NCBI GenBank assembly: GCA_025054695.1
Contig: JANWZI010000004.1
Location: forward strand, 37,311-101,310
Direction: 5' to 3'
Source of the DNA: Myxococcota bacterium
Lineage (GTDB): Bacteria > Myxococcota_A > Polyangia > Polyangiales > JANWZI01
Length of the DNA stretch: 64,000 nucleotides
How positions within the stretch are numbered: position 1 is the stretch's first letter; every line of letters starts with the position of its first letter. Of this stretch, positions 1-8,983 are shown piece by piece. The notes beneath the pieces were generated by a model. The model did no database searches and had not been told where the DNA came from. It worked only from the letters and a program-made list of their open reading frames with translations. The translations under genes and the position numbers were made by a program.

Positions 1-2
1 GC

Positions 3-1778
3 GACCTCGATCTCGACCGCGAGCTCGGCAAGCTCTCGGAAGCCGACCACGCGGCGCTGTCGGCGAAGCTGCGGGCGCGCGCGCGCGAGCTGATCCGGCT
101 GCTCGACGAGGACGTCGGTCCGTACCGAGCGCGGGCCGAGGCGCTCGTCGCCCAGGCGCGGGCGCGTGCGCAGCAACAGGCGAAGGACCCCGTTTCCTCA
201 GCCAGCGCGCAAGCGCCTCCGTCGCGACCCGAAACCGAGGCGACGAGCGGCACCACCGCCCCGGACGGCGTCCGCGACGAGGACCTGCAAGCCGCGCCCG
301 CACAGACCGGCCGCCCGTGCTCGACGTGCGGTGCACGCAACGATGCCGACGCGCTCTTCTGCAAGAAATGCGGCGCGCGCCTCGTCGCGAGCTCCGCGTT
401 GCTTCTGCTCGCCGTCCTCGGCTCGCTTCTCGCGGCGGATCGCGCGCTCGCGCAGCCGACCGTCGCCCGCGACGGAGGGGATGGCGCCGCGAGCGGCGAG
501 CGGACCGCGGATCCCGCGCTCGAGTCCCTGCCACCGGGCCATCCGCCCATCGAACCCCGCGGACCGGGAGATCTGGTGGCCCGCGCGCAGCGCGAGCAGC
601 AGACGGCCACGGCGCCCCCCCCCCCCGACGACCGCGTCCATCGCATTCTGACCGGCCGCGCCCCGCCGCTCGTCCGCTCCGAAGCAGATTCCTCGGTGCC
701 CGTGGGCAGCATCCGCGTCCACGTCGTGGACGAGGCCGGAGCCGCCGTGGCAGGGGCCACCGTCGAGCTTCGCATCGGGCGCGAGGGAGCGCCCGACGAG
801 CGGCGCGAGACGCGCACCGATACGGAAGGCCGAGTCGTCTTCGAGGGGCTGACCGTGGGGCAGGGTCGGCTCTATCGCGTGGCGGTCCCGCACGGCGGCG
901 CCGTCTACGGCACCGGTCCGTTCCACCTCGCGCTCGACCGGGGTCAGCAGGTGACGGTCACGCGACTGGAGACGACGCGCGACGATCGGCAGGTCGTCGT
1001 GCTGTGGCTCGGCACGTTCGTCGAGCTGCGCGACGAACGCGTGCACGTCGTGCAGCGCGCGCAGATCGCCAACGTGGGCGCGCGCACGTTCGTGCTGCCG
1101 GGCGACGGGCTGCGCGTCGCGCTGCCCGAAGGCTTCCTCGCGTTCCAGTCCGAGGAGATCGAGGGCGACTTGCGCCTGAGCGGCGACGAGAACGGGTTCC
1201 GAGTCCGTGGCTCGCTCCCGCCGGGCGTGCACGTGCTGACCTGGGCGTACGACCTGCCCATCGACGGCGATCGCGTGGACATGTTCCTCGCGCTGCCCAT
1301 GCGGACCTGGCAGATCGAGCTGCGCGTGCAGGCGCCGCCGGGCCTGCGCGTCGAAGTCGACGGGATGCCCCCGCCCGAGCTCGTCGAGCAGGACGGCAGC
1401 CGCCTGCTGGTCACCGCCGTCGAGCGGCCCCCGGACGCGCCGCCCACCGAACGGATAGGCATCCGGATCCGCGGCATCCCAGGGCCCGGTCCCGTCCGCT
1501 GGATCGCCGTCGTTCTCGCCTCGGCGCTGGTTCTGGGCGCGCTGGTGCTCGCGCTGCGGCCAGCACCGGCACCGTCCCACGCGACCCCCGACGTCGACCG
1601 ACGGGCCGAGATCGACGCATTGCTCGAGCAAATTGTCACGCTCGACCGGATGCGCGAAGCGGGCGAGGTGGGCCCCGCCTTCCATGCGCGACGGACGGAC
1701 GAGCTGGTCACGGAGCTGGCTCTCTTGCTCCGCGAGCGAGACGAAGCCGGCGGCTCGACCGCGAACCCGCGGAACTGA
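3..1778 (+). CDS. Partial CDS running off the left edge: N-terminal helical segment, zinc ribbon (CSTCGARNDADALFCKKCGARL), TM segment, then carboxypeptidase-regulatory-like domain protein
   Basis: Frame 3 is open from base 3 and in frame with the 399..1778 ORF. Upstream translation reads DLDLDRELGKLSEADHAALSAKLRARARELIRLLDED...CSTCGARNDADALFCKKCGARL, so the listed ATG at 399 is internal. Confidence 0.75.
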   Translation, partial: DLDLDRELGKLSEADHAALSAKLRARARELIRLLDEDVGPYRARAEALVAQARARAQQQAKDPVSSASAQAPPSRPETEATSGTTAPDGVRDEDLQAAPAQTGRPCSTCGARNDADALFCKKCGARLVASSALLLLAVLGSLLAADRALAQPTVARDGGDGAASGERTADPALESLPPGHPPIEPRGPGDLVARAQREQQTATAPPPPDDRVHRILTGRAPPLVRSEADSSVPVGSIRVHVVDEAGAAVAGATVELRIGREGAPDERRETRTDTEGRVVFEGLTVGQGRLYRVAVPHGGAVYGTGPFHLALDRGQQVTVTRLETTRDDRQVVVLWLGTFVELRDERVHVVQRAQIANVGARTFVLPGDGLRVALPEGFLAFQSEEIEGDLRLSGDENGFRVRGSLPPGVHVLTWAYDLPIDGDRVDMFLALPMRTWQIELRVQAPPGLRVEVDGMPPPELVEQDGSRLLVTAVERPPDAPPTERIGIRIRGIPGPGPVRWIAVVLASALVLGALVLALRPAPAPSHATPDVDRRAEIDALLEQIVTLDRMREAGEVGPAFHARRTDELVTELALLLRERDEAGGSTANPRN

Positions 1779-1865
1779 TCGGGCGCGTTGCTGCTCCTCC
1801 ATCCTCCGGCGCGGACGGGGGACTGGAACTCGCGTGCGATCCCGTCACGACGGCGCACGACGCCG

Positions 1866-3002
1866 TCAGCCGCGCCGGAACGGTCCGTGAGCCTTCAGAT
1901 CGCGCGCTGGGATCCCCACCCAGCGGCGCTCGTGCGGGAGCGATCGCCGCACGGCGCGCGCGAGCGCCGGATCGGCGAACCAATGCATGGCGGGCACAGT
2001 CACCGGCTGCAGTCCCCGGCGCAGCTTGTGCGCGCCGCCCGGACCCGCCTCGAAGTGGTGCAGGCCGCGCTCGATCGCGCGCTCGATGAGGCGGTAGTAG
2101 CACAGCTCGAAGTGCAGGAACGGCTGCTCGACGAGCGTGCCCCACCACCTTCCGTATAGCCGACCGCCCTTCTCGAACGCGAGCGCCCCGGCGACGGCAA
2201 TGCCGTCGCGATGGGCGACGACCGCGAGCGCATGGCACCCCGCCGGCCCGACGAGCGCGGCGAAGAACTCATCTGTAAGGTAGCCTACAAATCCATGGCG
2301 CAGGCAATTGGCCCGGTAGAACCGAGCCAGGCTCGCGGTGAGCGTCGCGTCGAAGCGCTCGTGCGGAACGAGCTCGATGCGTAGCCCCGAGGCGGCCAGC
2401 GCGGCCCGCTCGCGCCGGATCTGCTTGCGCAGCGGCGCACGGAGCCGTTCGAGGTAGCCCGCGAAGCTCGCGTAGCCCTCGTTGCGCCAGTGCAGCTGGA
2501 CCGAAACGCTCTGCACGAGGCGGCCGTCGGCGGCGAGCAGCGCGTGCTGCTCGGGGCGCAGGTACAAGAGGTGGACCGACGAGGCGCCGCGATGTCGCGC
2601 GGCCTCGAGCAGTCCGTCGACCAGGCGCGCCGTGACGAGGCGCGGTTCGCAGTCGGCACGGATGAGGAGCCGGTCGCCGGTCGCGGGCGTCACCGGCGTC
2701 ATCGCGACGAGCTTCGGGTAGTAGGGCACACCCAAGCGCCATGCCGTCATGGCCCAGTGATCGTCGAAGACGAACTCCGCGCGGCCGTGATCCTTGAGAT
2801 AGGCGGCGACGGCCCCGACGAGGCGGCCGTCTTCCCACAGCGTGACGTGACAAGGATGCCATCCCGTGGACGGGCACGCGGTGCCCGAGTCCTCGAGCGC
2901 CCGAAGGTAGGCGTGCGCCGAAAACGGGTCGTCGGGCCCGACGAGCGCGTCCCACGCGTCCGGCTCGACCTCGGCGATCGACGTGAGCAGCCGCAGCTCC
3001 AT
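1866..3002 (-). CDS. GNAT-fold / peptidoglycan-biosynthesis-like N-acetyltransferase (COG3146-like)
   Basis: 378 aa ORF with HAYLRALEDSGTA, WWGTL and HFELCYYRLIERAIERGLHHFEAGPGGAHKLRRGLQPV motifs typical of this family. Confidence 0.8.
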   Translation of the reverse strand: MELRLLTSIAEVEPDAWDALVGPDDPFSAHAYLRALEDSGTACPSTGWHPCHVTLWEDGRLVGAVAAYLKDHGRAEFVFDDHWAMTAWRLGVPYYPKLVAMTPVTPATGDRLLIRADCEPRLVTARLVDGLLEAARHRGASSVHLLYLRPEQHALLAADGRLVQSVSVQLHWRNEGYASFAGYLERLRAPLRKQIRRERAALAASGLRIELVPHERFDATLTASLARFYRANCLRHGFVGYLTDEFFAALVGPAGCHALAVVAHRDGIAVAGALAFEKGGRLYGRWWGTLVEQPFLHFELCYYRLIERAIERGLHHFEAGPGGAHKLRRGLQPVTVPAMHWFADPALARAVRRSLPHERRWVGIPARDLKAHGPFRRG

Positions 3003-3073
3003 CGTGGCGGCGTGCCTCGGCTCGCGGCGCGGCGCGTACGGGCCGAGGCTGCGTTATCCTGCACACAGAGCGC

Positions 3074-3703
3074 GTGTCTGTCAGGCACCTGTTCGGCGTC
3101 GCGTTCCTGCTCGGGTGCGTCGAGAGCCCGGCGGGTCGGGGCGCGCTGCCCCTGCACGCCGGCGATCGGCTGGAGCTGGTCCTGCTGCAAAAGGCCTTCG
3201 AGCCACCGCCCGGTGCCGATGGCGCCGCACGCTTCGAGGTGGGCTGGAAGGACGCGGGTGGAGCGATCCGTCGCATCGAGGGCGGCCCGTGGCTCGAGGC
3301 CCTGCGCTACCGCGACCACGCGGCCCTGGTGGACGACGAGGAGCGTCTCTGGCTCGTGCATCCGCGCGGCGCGCGGCATCTGCTCGGAACCGGCGTCGTC
3401 GGCGGCCCCACCGTTTCGTACGACGCGCGCCGGCTCGCGTGGGTCGAACGCACGGGCGCGCTGCGCGTGTACGACGGCCACGGCGCGCGCACGCTCGCGC
3501 GTGGGCTGTCCTCCGCGGGGGCGATGCATTTCGCGTCGCAGGACACGGCGCTGCGCTTCGTCGGCGCTTCGCCAGGTGGCATCGCGGGCTGGTGGGAGCT
3601 CGACGTCGCGTCGGGACGGCTGCGCTGCCTGACGAACTGCTCGTTGCGGGCGGGCGAGCGGTGGGGGAACAACTTCGTGCCGCCGCATCGAGGCGCGCCG
3701 TGA
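3074..3703 (+). CDS. Hypothetical lipoprotein-like protein
   Basis: 209 aa ORF with MSVRHLFGVAFLLGC lipobox-like N-terminus; stop overlaps the next start (GTGA). Confidence 0.55.
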   Translation: MSVRHLFGVAFLLGCVESPAGRGALPLHAGDRLELVLLQKAFEPPPGADGAARFEVGWKDAGGAIRRIEGGPWLEALRYRDHAALVDDEERLWLVHPRGARHLLGTGVVGGPTVSYDARRLAWVERTGALRVYDGHGARTLARGLSSAGAMHFASQDTALRFVGASPGGIAGWWELDVASGRLRCLTNCSLRAGERWGNNFVPPHRGAP

Positions 3704-5037
3704 TCGCGCGGCGGCACGTGCGGGGCTGCGGCGCGCTCGTCGCGCTCGTCGCGCTCGCGACCGTGGGGCTCGGCCCTCAGCGTGTCCCGGCCCAGCAGTT
3801 TCGCCGTCCCGTCGCCTGCGACGGATGCATCGCCAACTGGTACTACTTCGACCACGACGGCGGAGGCGGGCTGCGCGACTGGGCCTGTCTGCGCAGCACG
3901 TACGACGGCCACCGGGGCAGCGACTTCTCGCTTCGCGGCGGGAACGCGGCGATTGACGCAGGGCACGACGTGGTGGCGGTGGCCGACGGCGTCGTCGTTT
4001 CCGTGCAGGACGGGCACTTCGACCGCTGCACGTCGTGTGGCGGCGATCGCTGCGGGCGCGGTTTCGGCTTCGGTTTCGGCAACCACGTCGTGATCGATCA
4101 CGGCGAGCGTCGCGTCATCTACGCGCACCTGCGTACCGGTTCGGTGCGCGTCGGCCCCGGCGACACGGTGCGCTGCGGCCAGACGATCGGCCAGATCGGC
4201 AGTTCCGGCTGCAGCACCGGGGCGCACCTGCACCTCGAGGTGCGACCGCGCGGCGGCTCCTCCTCGACGGCCTACGATCCGTTCCAGGGCGACTGCTCGG
4301 CCGGGCCGAGCGCGTGGGTCGATCAGGGGCCGCACCGTGGGATGCCGTCGCCCGCCTGCGACGGCGAGCCGCCTCCGCCGACGTGTCCACCTGGCACCTA
4401 CCCCATCTGGACCTGCAACCCCGAGCGCACCGCGCGACGGCGCTGCATCGACGGCGCCGACGAGACGCAGGAGTGTCCGTGGGGCTGCATCTCGATGCCC
4501 GTCGGCGTGGACGACGAATGCGCGGGGCCTCCCGACGCCGACGGCGACGGACACGACGCGACGGCGGACTGCGACGACGCCAACGCGTCGGTGTTTCCCG
4601 GGGCCGACGATCCGTGCGGCGACGGCGTCGATCAGGACTGCGTGGGGGGCGACGCGCCGTGCATGGAGGAGCCGGACGCCGGCGCCGGAGAAGAGGACGG
4701 GGGTGGCTCGAGCGCCGAAGACGTCGAGGCGGGTCCGATTCCCGCGGCCGACGCGAGCATCCCGGGCGCGGACCGCGGGCTCGAGGATACGGAGGGCGGA
4801 ACGCGCCGGCTCACGTCGCTCGCGGGAAGGTGCTCGTGCCGCGCAGTGGGTGTCGGCGCTGTCGGAACGGGGAACGCGTTCCTCGTCGTGGGCACGGCGG
4901 GACTGCTCGCGTCGCTGCGACGCACCCGATGGTACGGCGCACAGCGGGGGCGGCGGCCCGGTGCGCATGGCTCGCCCAAGACTCGGGCCGCCACGGTGTC
5001 CGATCCACGCGATGCACGAGCGCGGTGCGGTGCTTGA
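3700..5037 (+). CDS. M23-family peptidase with MopE-like metal-binding motif and MYXO-CTERM-like C-terminus
   Basis: HRGSDFSLRGG...HVVIDHGERRVIYAHL...GSSGCSTGAHLHLEVRPRG is the M23 core. DADGDGHDATADCDDANASVFPGADDPCGDGVDQDC is MopE-like. The tail CSCRAVGVGAVG...LLASLRRTR resembles MYXO-CTERM. GTG start at 3700. Confidence 0.8.
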   Translation: MIARRHVRGCGALVALVALATVGLGPQRVPAQQFRRPVACDGCIANWYYFDHDGGGGLRDWACLRSTYDGHRGSDFSLRGGNAAIDAGHDVVAVADGVVVSVQDGHFDRCTSCGGDRCGRGFGFGFGNHVVIDHGERRVIYAHLRTGSVRVGPGDTVRCGQTIGQIGSSGCSTGAHLHLEVRPRGGSSSTAYDPFQGDCSAGPSAWVDQGPHRGMPSPACDGEPPPPTCPPGTYPIWTCNPERTARRRCIDGADETQECPWGCISMPVGVDDECAGPPDADGDGHDATADCDDANASVFPGADDPCGDGVDQDCVGGDAPCMEEPDAGAGEEDGGGSSAEDVEAGPIPAADASIPGADRGLEDTEGGTRRLTSLAGRCSCRAVGVGAVGTGNAFLVVGTAGLLASLRRTRWYGAQRGRRPGAHGSPKTRAATVSDPRDARARCGA

Positions 5038-5063
5038 TCCTGCCGCGAATCGATGGCTATCAT
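5034..5063 (+). promoter_or_regulatory. Putative sigma70-type promoter TTGATC-N18-TATCAT for the GltJ/AgmX-like gene
   Basis: Sequence match and position about 58 bp upstream of the ATG at 5121. Confidence 0.4.
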
Positions 5064-5120
5064 CCGCCGTCGTCTCTTCGGTGATCGCGCGCCCGTGACG
5101 GGAACGGAGCCCTCGAGCCC

Positions 5121-6932
5121 ATGAAGATCGTCTGTGACAGCTGCGGCGCCAAGTATTCCATCGCGGACGAGAAGGTCGCCGGCAAGGTATTCAAGATCCG
5201 CTGCAAGAAGTGCCAGGCGGTGATCATCGTGCGGGGCGACCAGCCCGCCGCGTCCGAGGCGCCGGCCGCGCAACCGCCGGCCGACGCCGTCTGGCACGTC
5301 GTCGTCCAGGGAGAGCAGCAAGGGCCGTTCACGGTCGAGCAAATCGGCGAGATGCTCGGCGCGGGTACGATCGACTGGGACGCGTACGTCTGGCGCGAAG
5401 GGTTCGACGACTGGCTCGTCGCGCGCGACGTGCCCGAGCTCGTCGAGGCGATCACGGGTCAGGCCGCCACGCGGGTGGCCGCTGGGCCTCAGGGGCTGCA
5501 GGGAGGCGTCGCGGCAACTGCCGATCCGTTCGCGTCGTCTGGCGGCGGCGGCGCCGATCCGTTCGCGGGTGTGGGCGACTCCTTCGGAGGCGCGGTGACC
5601 GACTCGCCGTTCGCGCAGGCTCCGGCTCCCGCCGTGGCGGCGGGGGCTGCTCCGCGGCCCGCGCGTGCCGGCAAGGACGTCTTCGCCTCGGCGAGTGCCT
5701 TCGAAGCAGCCGGCGGCAGTGACGATGACGTCGTCGCGAGCGCACCGAGCCCGCGTCTGACGCCCGAGCGGATGACAGGGCAGCGCAACGAGAATTCGGT
5801 TCTTTTCTCGCTCGCGAATCTGCAGGCGCTCGCCACGGGTGGCAGCGCGCCCGCGACGGCATCCGTCGGAGCCGCGCGGCCCGGTCAGGCCGGTGGGGAG
5901 GGCTCCGGTCTCATCGACATCCGCGCCCTGGCGTCCGCCACGTCGAGCCCTGCCACGGCCGCGCGCAAGGACGCCGTCGACGACCTGCTGTCCATCGGCA
6001 CGGGGTCGCCTCTGGGAAGCGCGCTCGGCGCTCCGGTGCTCGCGCCCGTCGTGCAGGAGCCGAAGAGCAACCGCACCGTTCTCTACGCGGTCGTCGGAGC
6101 GGCCGCAGTGGTGGCCATCGCGGCCATCGCGATCATTGCGGTGCTCCTGTCGCGTCCGAGCGAGCCGTCGGTGGCGCAGGCGCCGGTCATGCCGCCATCC
6201 GGCACCGCCCCATCGGCGACGAACTCGATCACAGGCCCCGGTGCCGTTGCGCCGACGGGCGCTTCGGGCGAGGCAATGGGCGCAGCGGGTGGGGCATTGG
6301 CCGCTCCATCGTCGACCTCGACGAGTGCCGCCCCCCCACCCACGACCGCCCCCCAGGCCGCCGCGACCGAGCGCGAAGAGAGCGAACGTACGGGCGGTGG
6401 GCGAGGCTCGCGACGGCGCGGAGGCGGTGGCGAGCCGGAGAGTCGGGGTTCGGGCAGTTCGTCTTCGAGCCCGACCGCGGCCAGCGAGCCAGCTCCATCG
6501 GCCGCAGGCGCGAGCAGCATGGCGTCCGGGGGCGCACGGTCGAGCGGCGGCGGAGGCGGCGGGATCGACGAGTTGCTCGACCGCGCCATCGGTGGCGCGG
6601 GGACGTCGATGGCCAGCCCGGCGCCGACGGCGATGGCCCCCCCGAGTCAGGACTCCGACCTCCCGGAGCAGCCGACGCGCGAGGTCGTTCTCAACGCGAT
6701 GCGCGCGATCCAGGACCAGGTCGCGGCGTGCGGACAGGGACAGGCCCAGCGCGGTACCGCGATGACCAACGTGACCGTCTCGGGCGCCACGGGACGGGTG
6801 ACCGGCGCCGAGGTGACGGGGCAGTTCGCCGGCACGCCGGTCGGCTCCTGCGTCGCGCGCGCCGTGCGGGGCGCACGATTCCCGCGCTTCCGCCGCGACA
6901 CGTTCTCGTTCTCGTTCCCCTTCCGCATCTGA
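5121..6932 (+). CDS. GltJ/AgmX-like protein: zinc ribbon, GYF domain, TM segment, low-complexity linker, AgmX/PglI-type C-terminal domain
   Basis: MKIVCDSCGAKYSIADEKVAGKVFKIRCKKCQ zinc ribbon; WHVVVQGEQQGPFTVEQIGEMLGAGTIDWDAYVWREGFDDW GYF; TM AVVGAAAVVAIAAIAIIAVLL; C-terminal VVLNAMRAIQDQVAACG...VGSCVARAVRGARFPRF. Confidence 0.85.
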   Translation: MKIVCDSCGAKYSIADEKVAGKVFKIRCKKCQAVIIVRGDQPAASEAPAAQPPADAVWHVVVQGEQQGPFTVEQIGEMLGAGTIDWDAYVWREGFDDWLVARDVPELVEAITGQAATRVAAGPQGLQGGVAATADPFASSGGGGADPFAGVGDSFGGAVTDSPFAQAPAPAVAAGAAPRPARAGKDVFASASAFEAAGGSDDDVVASAPSPRLTPERMTGQRNENSVLFSLANLQALATGGSAPATASVGAARPGQAGGEGSGLIDIRALASATSSPATAARKDAVDDLLSIGTGSPLGSALGAPVLAPVVQEPKSNRTVLYAVVGAAAVVAIAAIAIIAVLLSRPSEPSVAQAPVMPPSGTAPSATNSITGPGAVAPTGASGEAMGAAGGALAAPSSTSTSAAPPPTTAPQAAATEREESERTGGGRGSRRRGGGGEPESRGSGSSSSSPTAASEPAPSAAGASSMASGGARSSGGGGGGIDELLDRAIGGAGTSMASPAPTAMAPPSQDSDLPEQPTREVVLNAMRAIQDQVAACGQGQAQRGTAMTNVTVSGATGRVTGAEVTGQFAGTPVGSCVARAVRGARFPRFRRDTFSFSFPFRI

Positions 6933-7059
6933 AGAGCCGGCCGGGCCCGGAGGGGGACGACGACGTAGCGCCACCCCTTACGCGGGTTGCAGCGTCACAT
7001 CCACGCACTTCGCACCGCATCTCAGGCATCGCGTCGCGACTCGACCACGTCGAAGGAGG

Positions 7060-7227
7060 CAACGCCTTCCGATGCGATCGATGCATACGCGGGAGCCGAG
7101 CGGACGCTGAACCGCGCTGGAGACAGACGCGCTCCATCCCGCCCGCACCGATCTTGGCGACGATCTCGTAGCGTCCCGCGATGCGCGCTCCGGGCTCGAG
7201 CCCCTCGTCGCCGCCGTGCGTGCCCAC
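7060..7227 (-). pseudogene. Remnant of a Ser/Thr protein kinase N-lobe, frameshifted and truncated
   Basis: LEPGARIAGRYEIVAKIGAGGM (glycine-rich loop) in one frame continues in another frame as SVSSAVQRPLGSRVCIDRI, resembling (G)SVYxAVQRPLGRxVALKV. No catalytic domain follows. Confidence 0.6.
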
Positions 7228-7326
7228 CGCGCTCCGAGACGACGATTCCGCACGTCGCTCATCGCGGGCGCTGCGCCCGGCGACCGCAGCCCAGAGGCGG
7301 CCTGGGGTGGTCGCCCTGCCGTGCGA

Positions 7327-8586
7327 TCAGCCGTCGGCGCGTGCCCGGTAGGCCTCGATCAGGATGTCCGCCGTCTCGGGGCGCATGATGCGCGGATCGG
7401 GCCGCTGCCCGGCGAGCAGCATCTCGCGGATGCGGGTGCCGGAGATGCTCACCGGCTTCTCGTCGGGGTGGTTGTCCGTCAGATCGACGCGCCCGATCGA
7501 CTCGTAATACGCCGCGTAGCCCACGGGCAGCGGCTCGATGGCCAGCTCACCCCCGAGCGCCGAGAAGACCTGTTGCGCGTCGAAATCGCCCCAGATGGGC
7601 GTGCCGTCGCGGTAGGGGGCGTCGGCGTGCTTGCGGCCGATCACGATGTGGCTGAAGCCGTGGTTTTGCCGGTAGATGGCGTGCATGACGGCCTCGGACG
7701 GACCGCCGTAGTACATGCGCATGTCGAGACCGACGAGCGCGAAGACGTCGTGCAGCTCGTATCCGACGCGTTCCCACAACGCGCGGTCCACGTCGCCCTG
7801 TCCGAGCAGCTTGCGACGCAGCAGCACCTCGTAGGTCTTCATGCGCGTCTCGGCGTCGACGTCGTCCCCTTTGAGCTGCCCGACGAGCGGCTGGAGCACG
7901 ACGCCGGCGAACAGGCCGCGGCGCGTGAGCGTCTCGACGCCGTACACGAGCGCGTACTCGTGCGCACGGTGCAGGGGATTGCGCGTCTGGAAGGCCAGCG
8001 CGGCCTCCCAGCGGCGCGTGGCGATGAGCGCGCGCGTCTGCAGCGGCGAGAGCAGGTACTGCCCGAACCGGACGTCGTACGGAGCGGGAAACATCGAGAC
8101 GCGCCCGCCGACCAGATGGGTGCGCGCGTCGCCGAGCGCGATGTCGGCGCCGGGGTGATCGGTGCGGCGCGTGCGGTAGATCCGTTCGATCCAGCGCGCC
8201 TTGTCCCACGCGTAGACGGACTCGACCTCGAGAACCCCGGCGAGCTGGCCCTGCGCGTCGTACAACGCGGCCGGCCGGCCGCGAATCAGGCGCCGAGCCT
8301 CCTCCTCGTGCACGGGCAGCGCGATGGGAATGGTCCATGCGAAGCGGCGCCCACCCCGCACGATGTGCCCTTCGGCGAGCACGCGGTCGTATTCCTCGTC
8401 GACCATCGGCCCCTCGAGCGGCGAGAGCGTTCCGTCGGCGATGCGACGCAGCGTCGTCAGCTCCGCCTCCTCGACGAGCACCTTGGGCCAGCCGGCGGCC
8501 TCGGCCGCGAGCGCGGGCCGGCGCGACAGCGGCAGCGTGCGATCCACGGGCTGATCCAGCCCGCCGTGAACGGGAACGAGCGGCAC
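7327..8586 (-). CDS. sat: Sulfate adenylyltransferase (ATP sulfurylase)
   Basis: [46 protein letters not shown] and [15 protein letters not shown] motifs. Confidence 0.93.
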   Translation of the reverse strand: MPLVPVHGGLDQPVDRTLPLSRRPALAAEAAGWPKVLVEEAELTTLRRIADGTLSPLEGPMVDEEYDRVLAEGHIVRGGRRFAWTIPIALPVHEEEARRLIRGRPAALYDAQGQLAGVLEVESVYAWDKARWIERIYRTRRTDHPGADIALGDARTHLVGGRVSMFPAPYDVRFGQYLLSPLQTRALIATRRWEAALAFQTRNPLHRAHEYALVYGVETLTRRGLFAGVVLQPLVGQLKGDDVDAETRMKTYEVLLRRKLLGQGDVDRALWERVGYELHDVFALVGLDMRMYYGGPSEAVMHAIYRQNHGFSHIVIGRKHADAPYRDGTPIWGDFDAQQVFSALGGELAIEPLPVGYAAYYESIGRVDLTDNHPDEKPVSISGTRIREMLLAGQRPDPRIMRPETADILIEAYRARADG

Positions 8587-8680
8587 GGCTCTCCTCCTGT
8601 CGGGCGCGGCCTATGGACGCCTTCGGCGGCCCCGTCAAGCAGGCGCGGTGGCTGCGGGGTTCGTCGATCTCGGCGGGAGG

Positions 8681-8972
8681 CTCGGGCTCGGACTCGGTGT
8701 CCGACTCGGTCTCGGACTCGGACTCGGACTCGGACTTGGGCTCGGCCTCAGGCTCAGGCTCAGGCTCGGACTCGGGCTCGGACTCGGAGTCGGGCTCGGT
8801 CTCGAACTCGGTCTCGGACTCGGACTCGGGCTCGGGCTCGAACTCGGGCTCAGGCTCCGACTCGGGCTCGGACTCGGTCCCGGTCTCGGTCTCGGTCTCG
8901 GTCTCAGGCCCCAACTCGGACTCGGGCTCAGGCTCAGGCTCGGGCTCGGACTCGGGCTCGGGCTCGGTCTCG
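8681..8972. repeat. Array 1 of (CTCGGN)n, + strand orientation CTCGGN, about 48 units
   Basis: Direct reading: ctcgggctcggactcggt... lies between sat (start 8586) and the VWA gene (stop 8984), 12 bp from that stop. Confidence 0.95.
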
Positions 8973-8983
8973 CCCCGGCCCCG

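Noticed and set aside
198-1802. Long minus-strand ORF of 534 aa antisense to the zinc-ribbon protein (and many similar shadow ORFs, e.g. 3307..4968, 4632..6974, 21114..23978, 35264..37366)
   Set aside because: R/A/G/P-rich low-complexity translations with no motif, lying opposite genes with clear protein families; typical of very high-GC DNA.
2983-5037. 684 aa single protein as listed in the ORF track
   Set aside because: The first 239 codons are an out-of-frame overlap with the 3074..3703 lipoprotein; the GTG at 3700 with signal peptide fits better.
8681-8972. CRISPR array
   Set aside because: 6-bp tandem periodicity with no repeat-spacer structure and no cas genes in the window.
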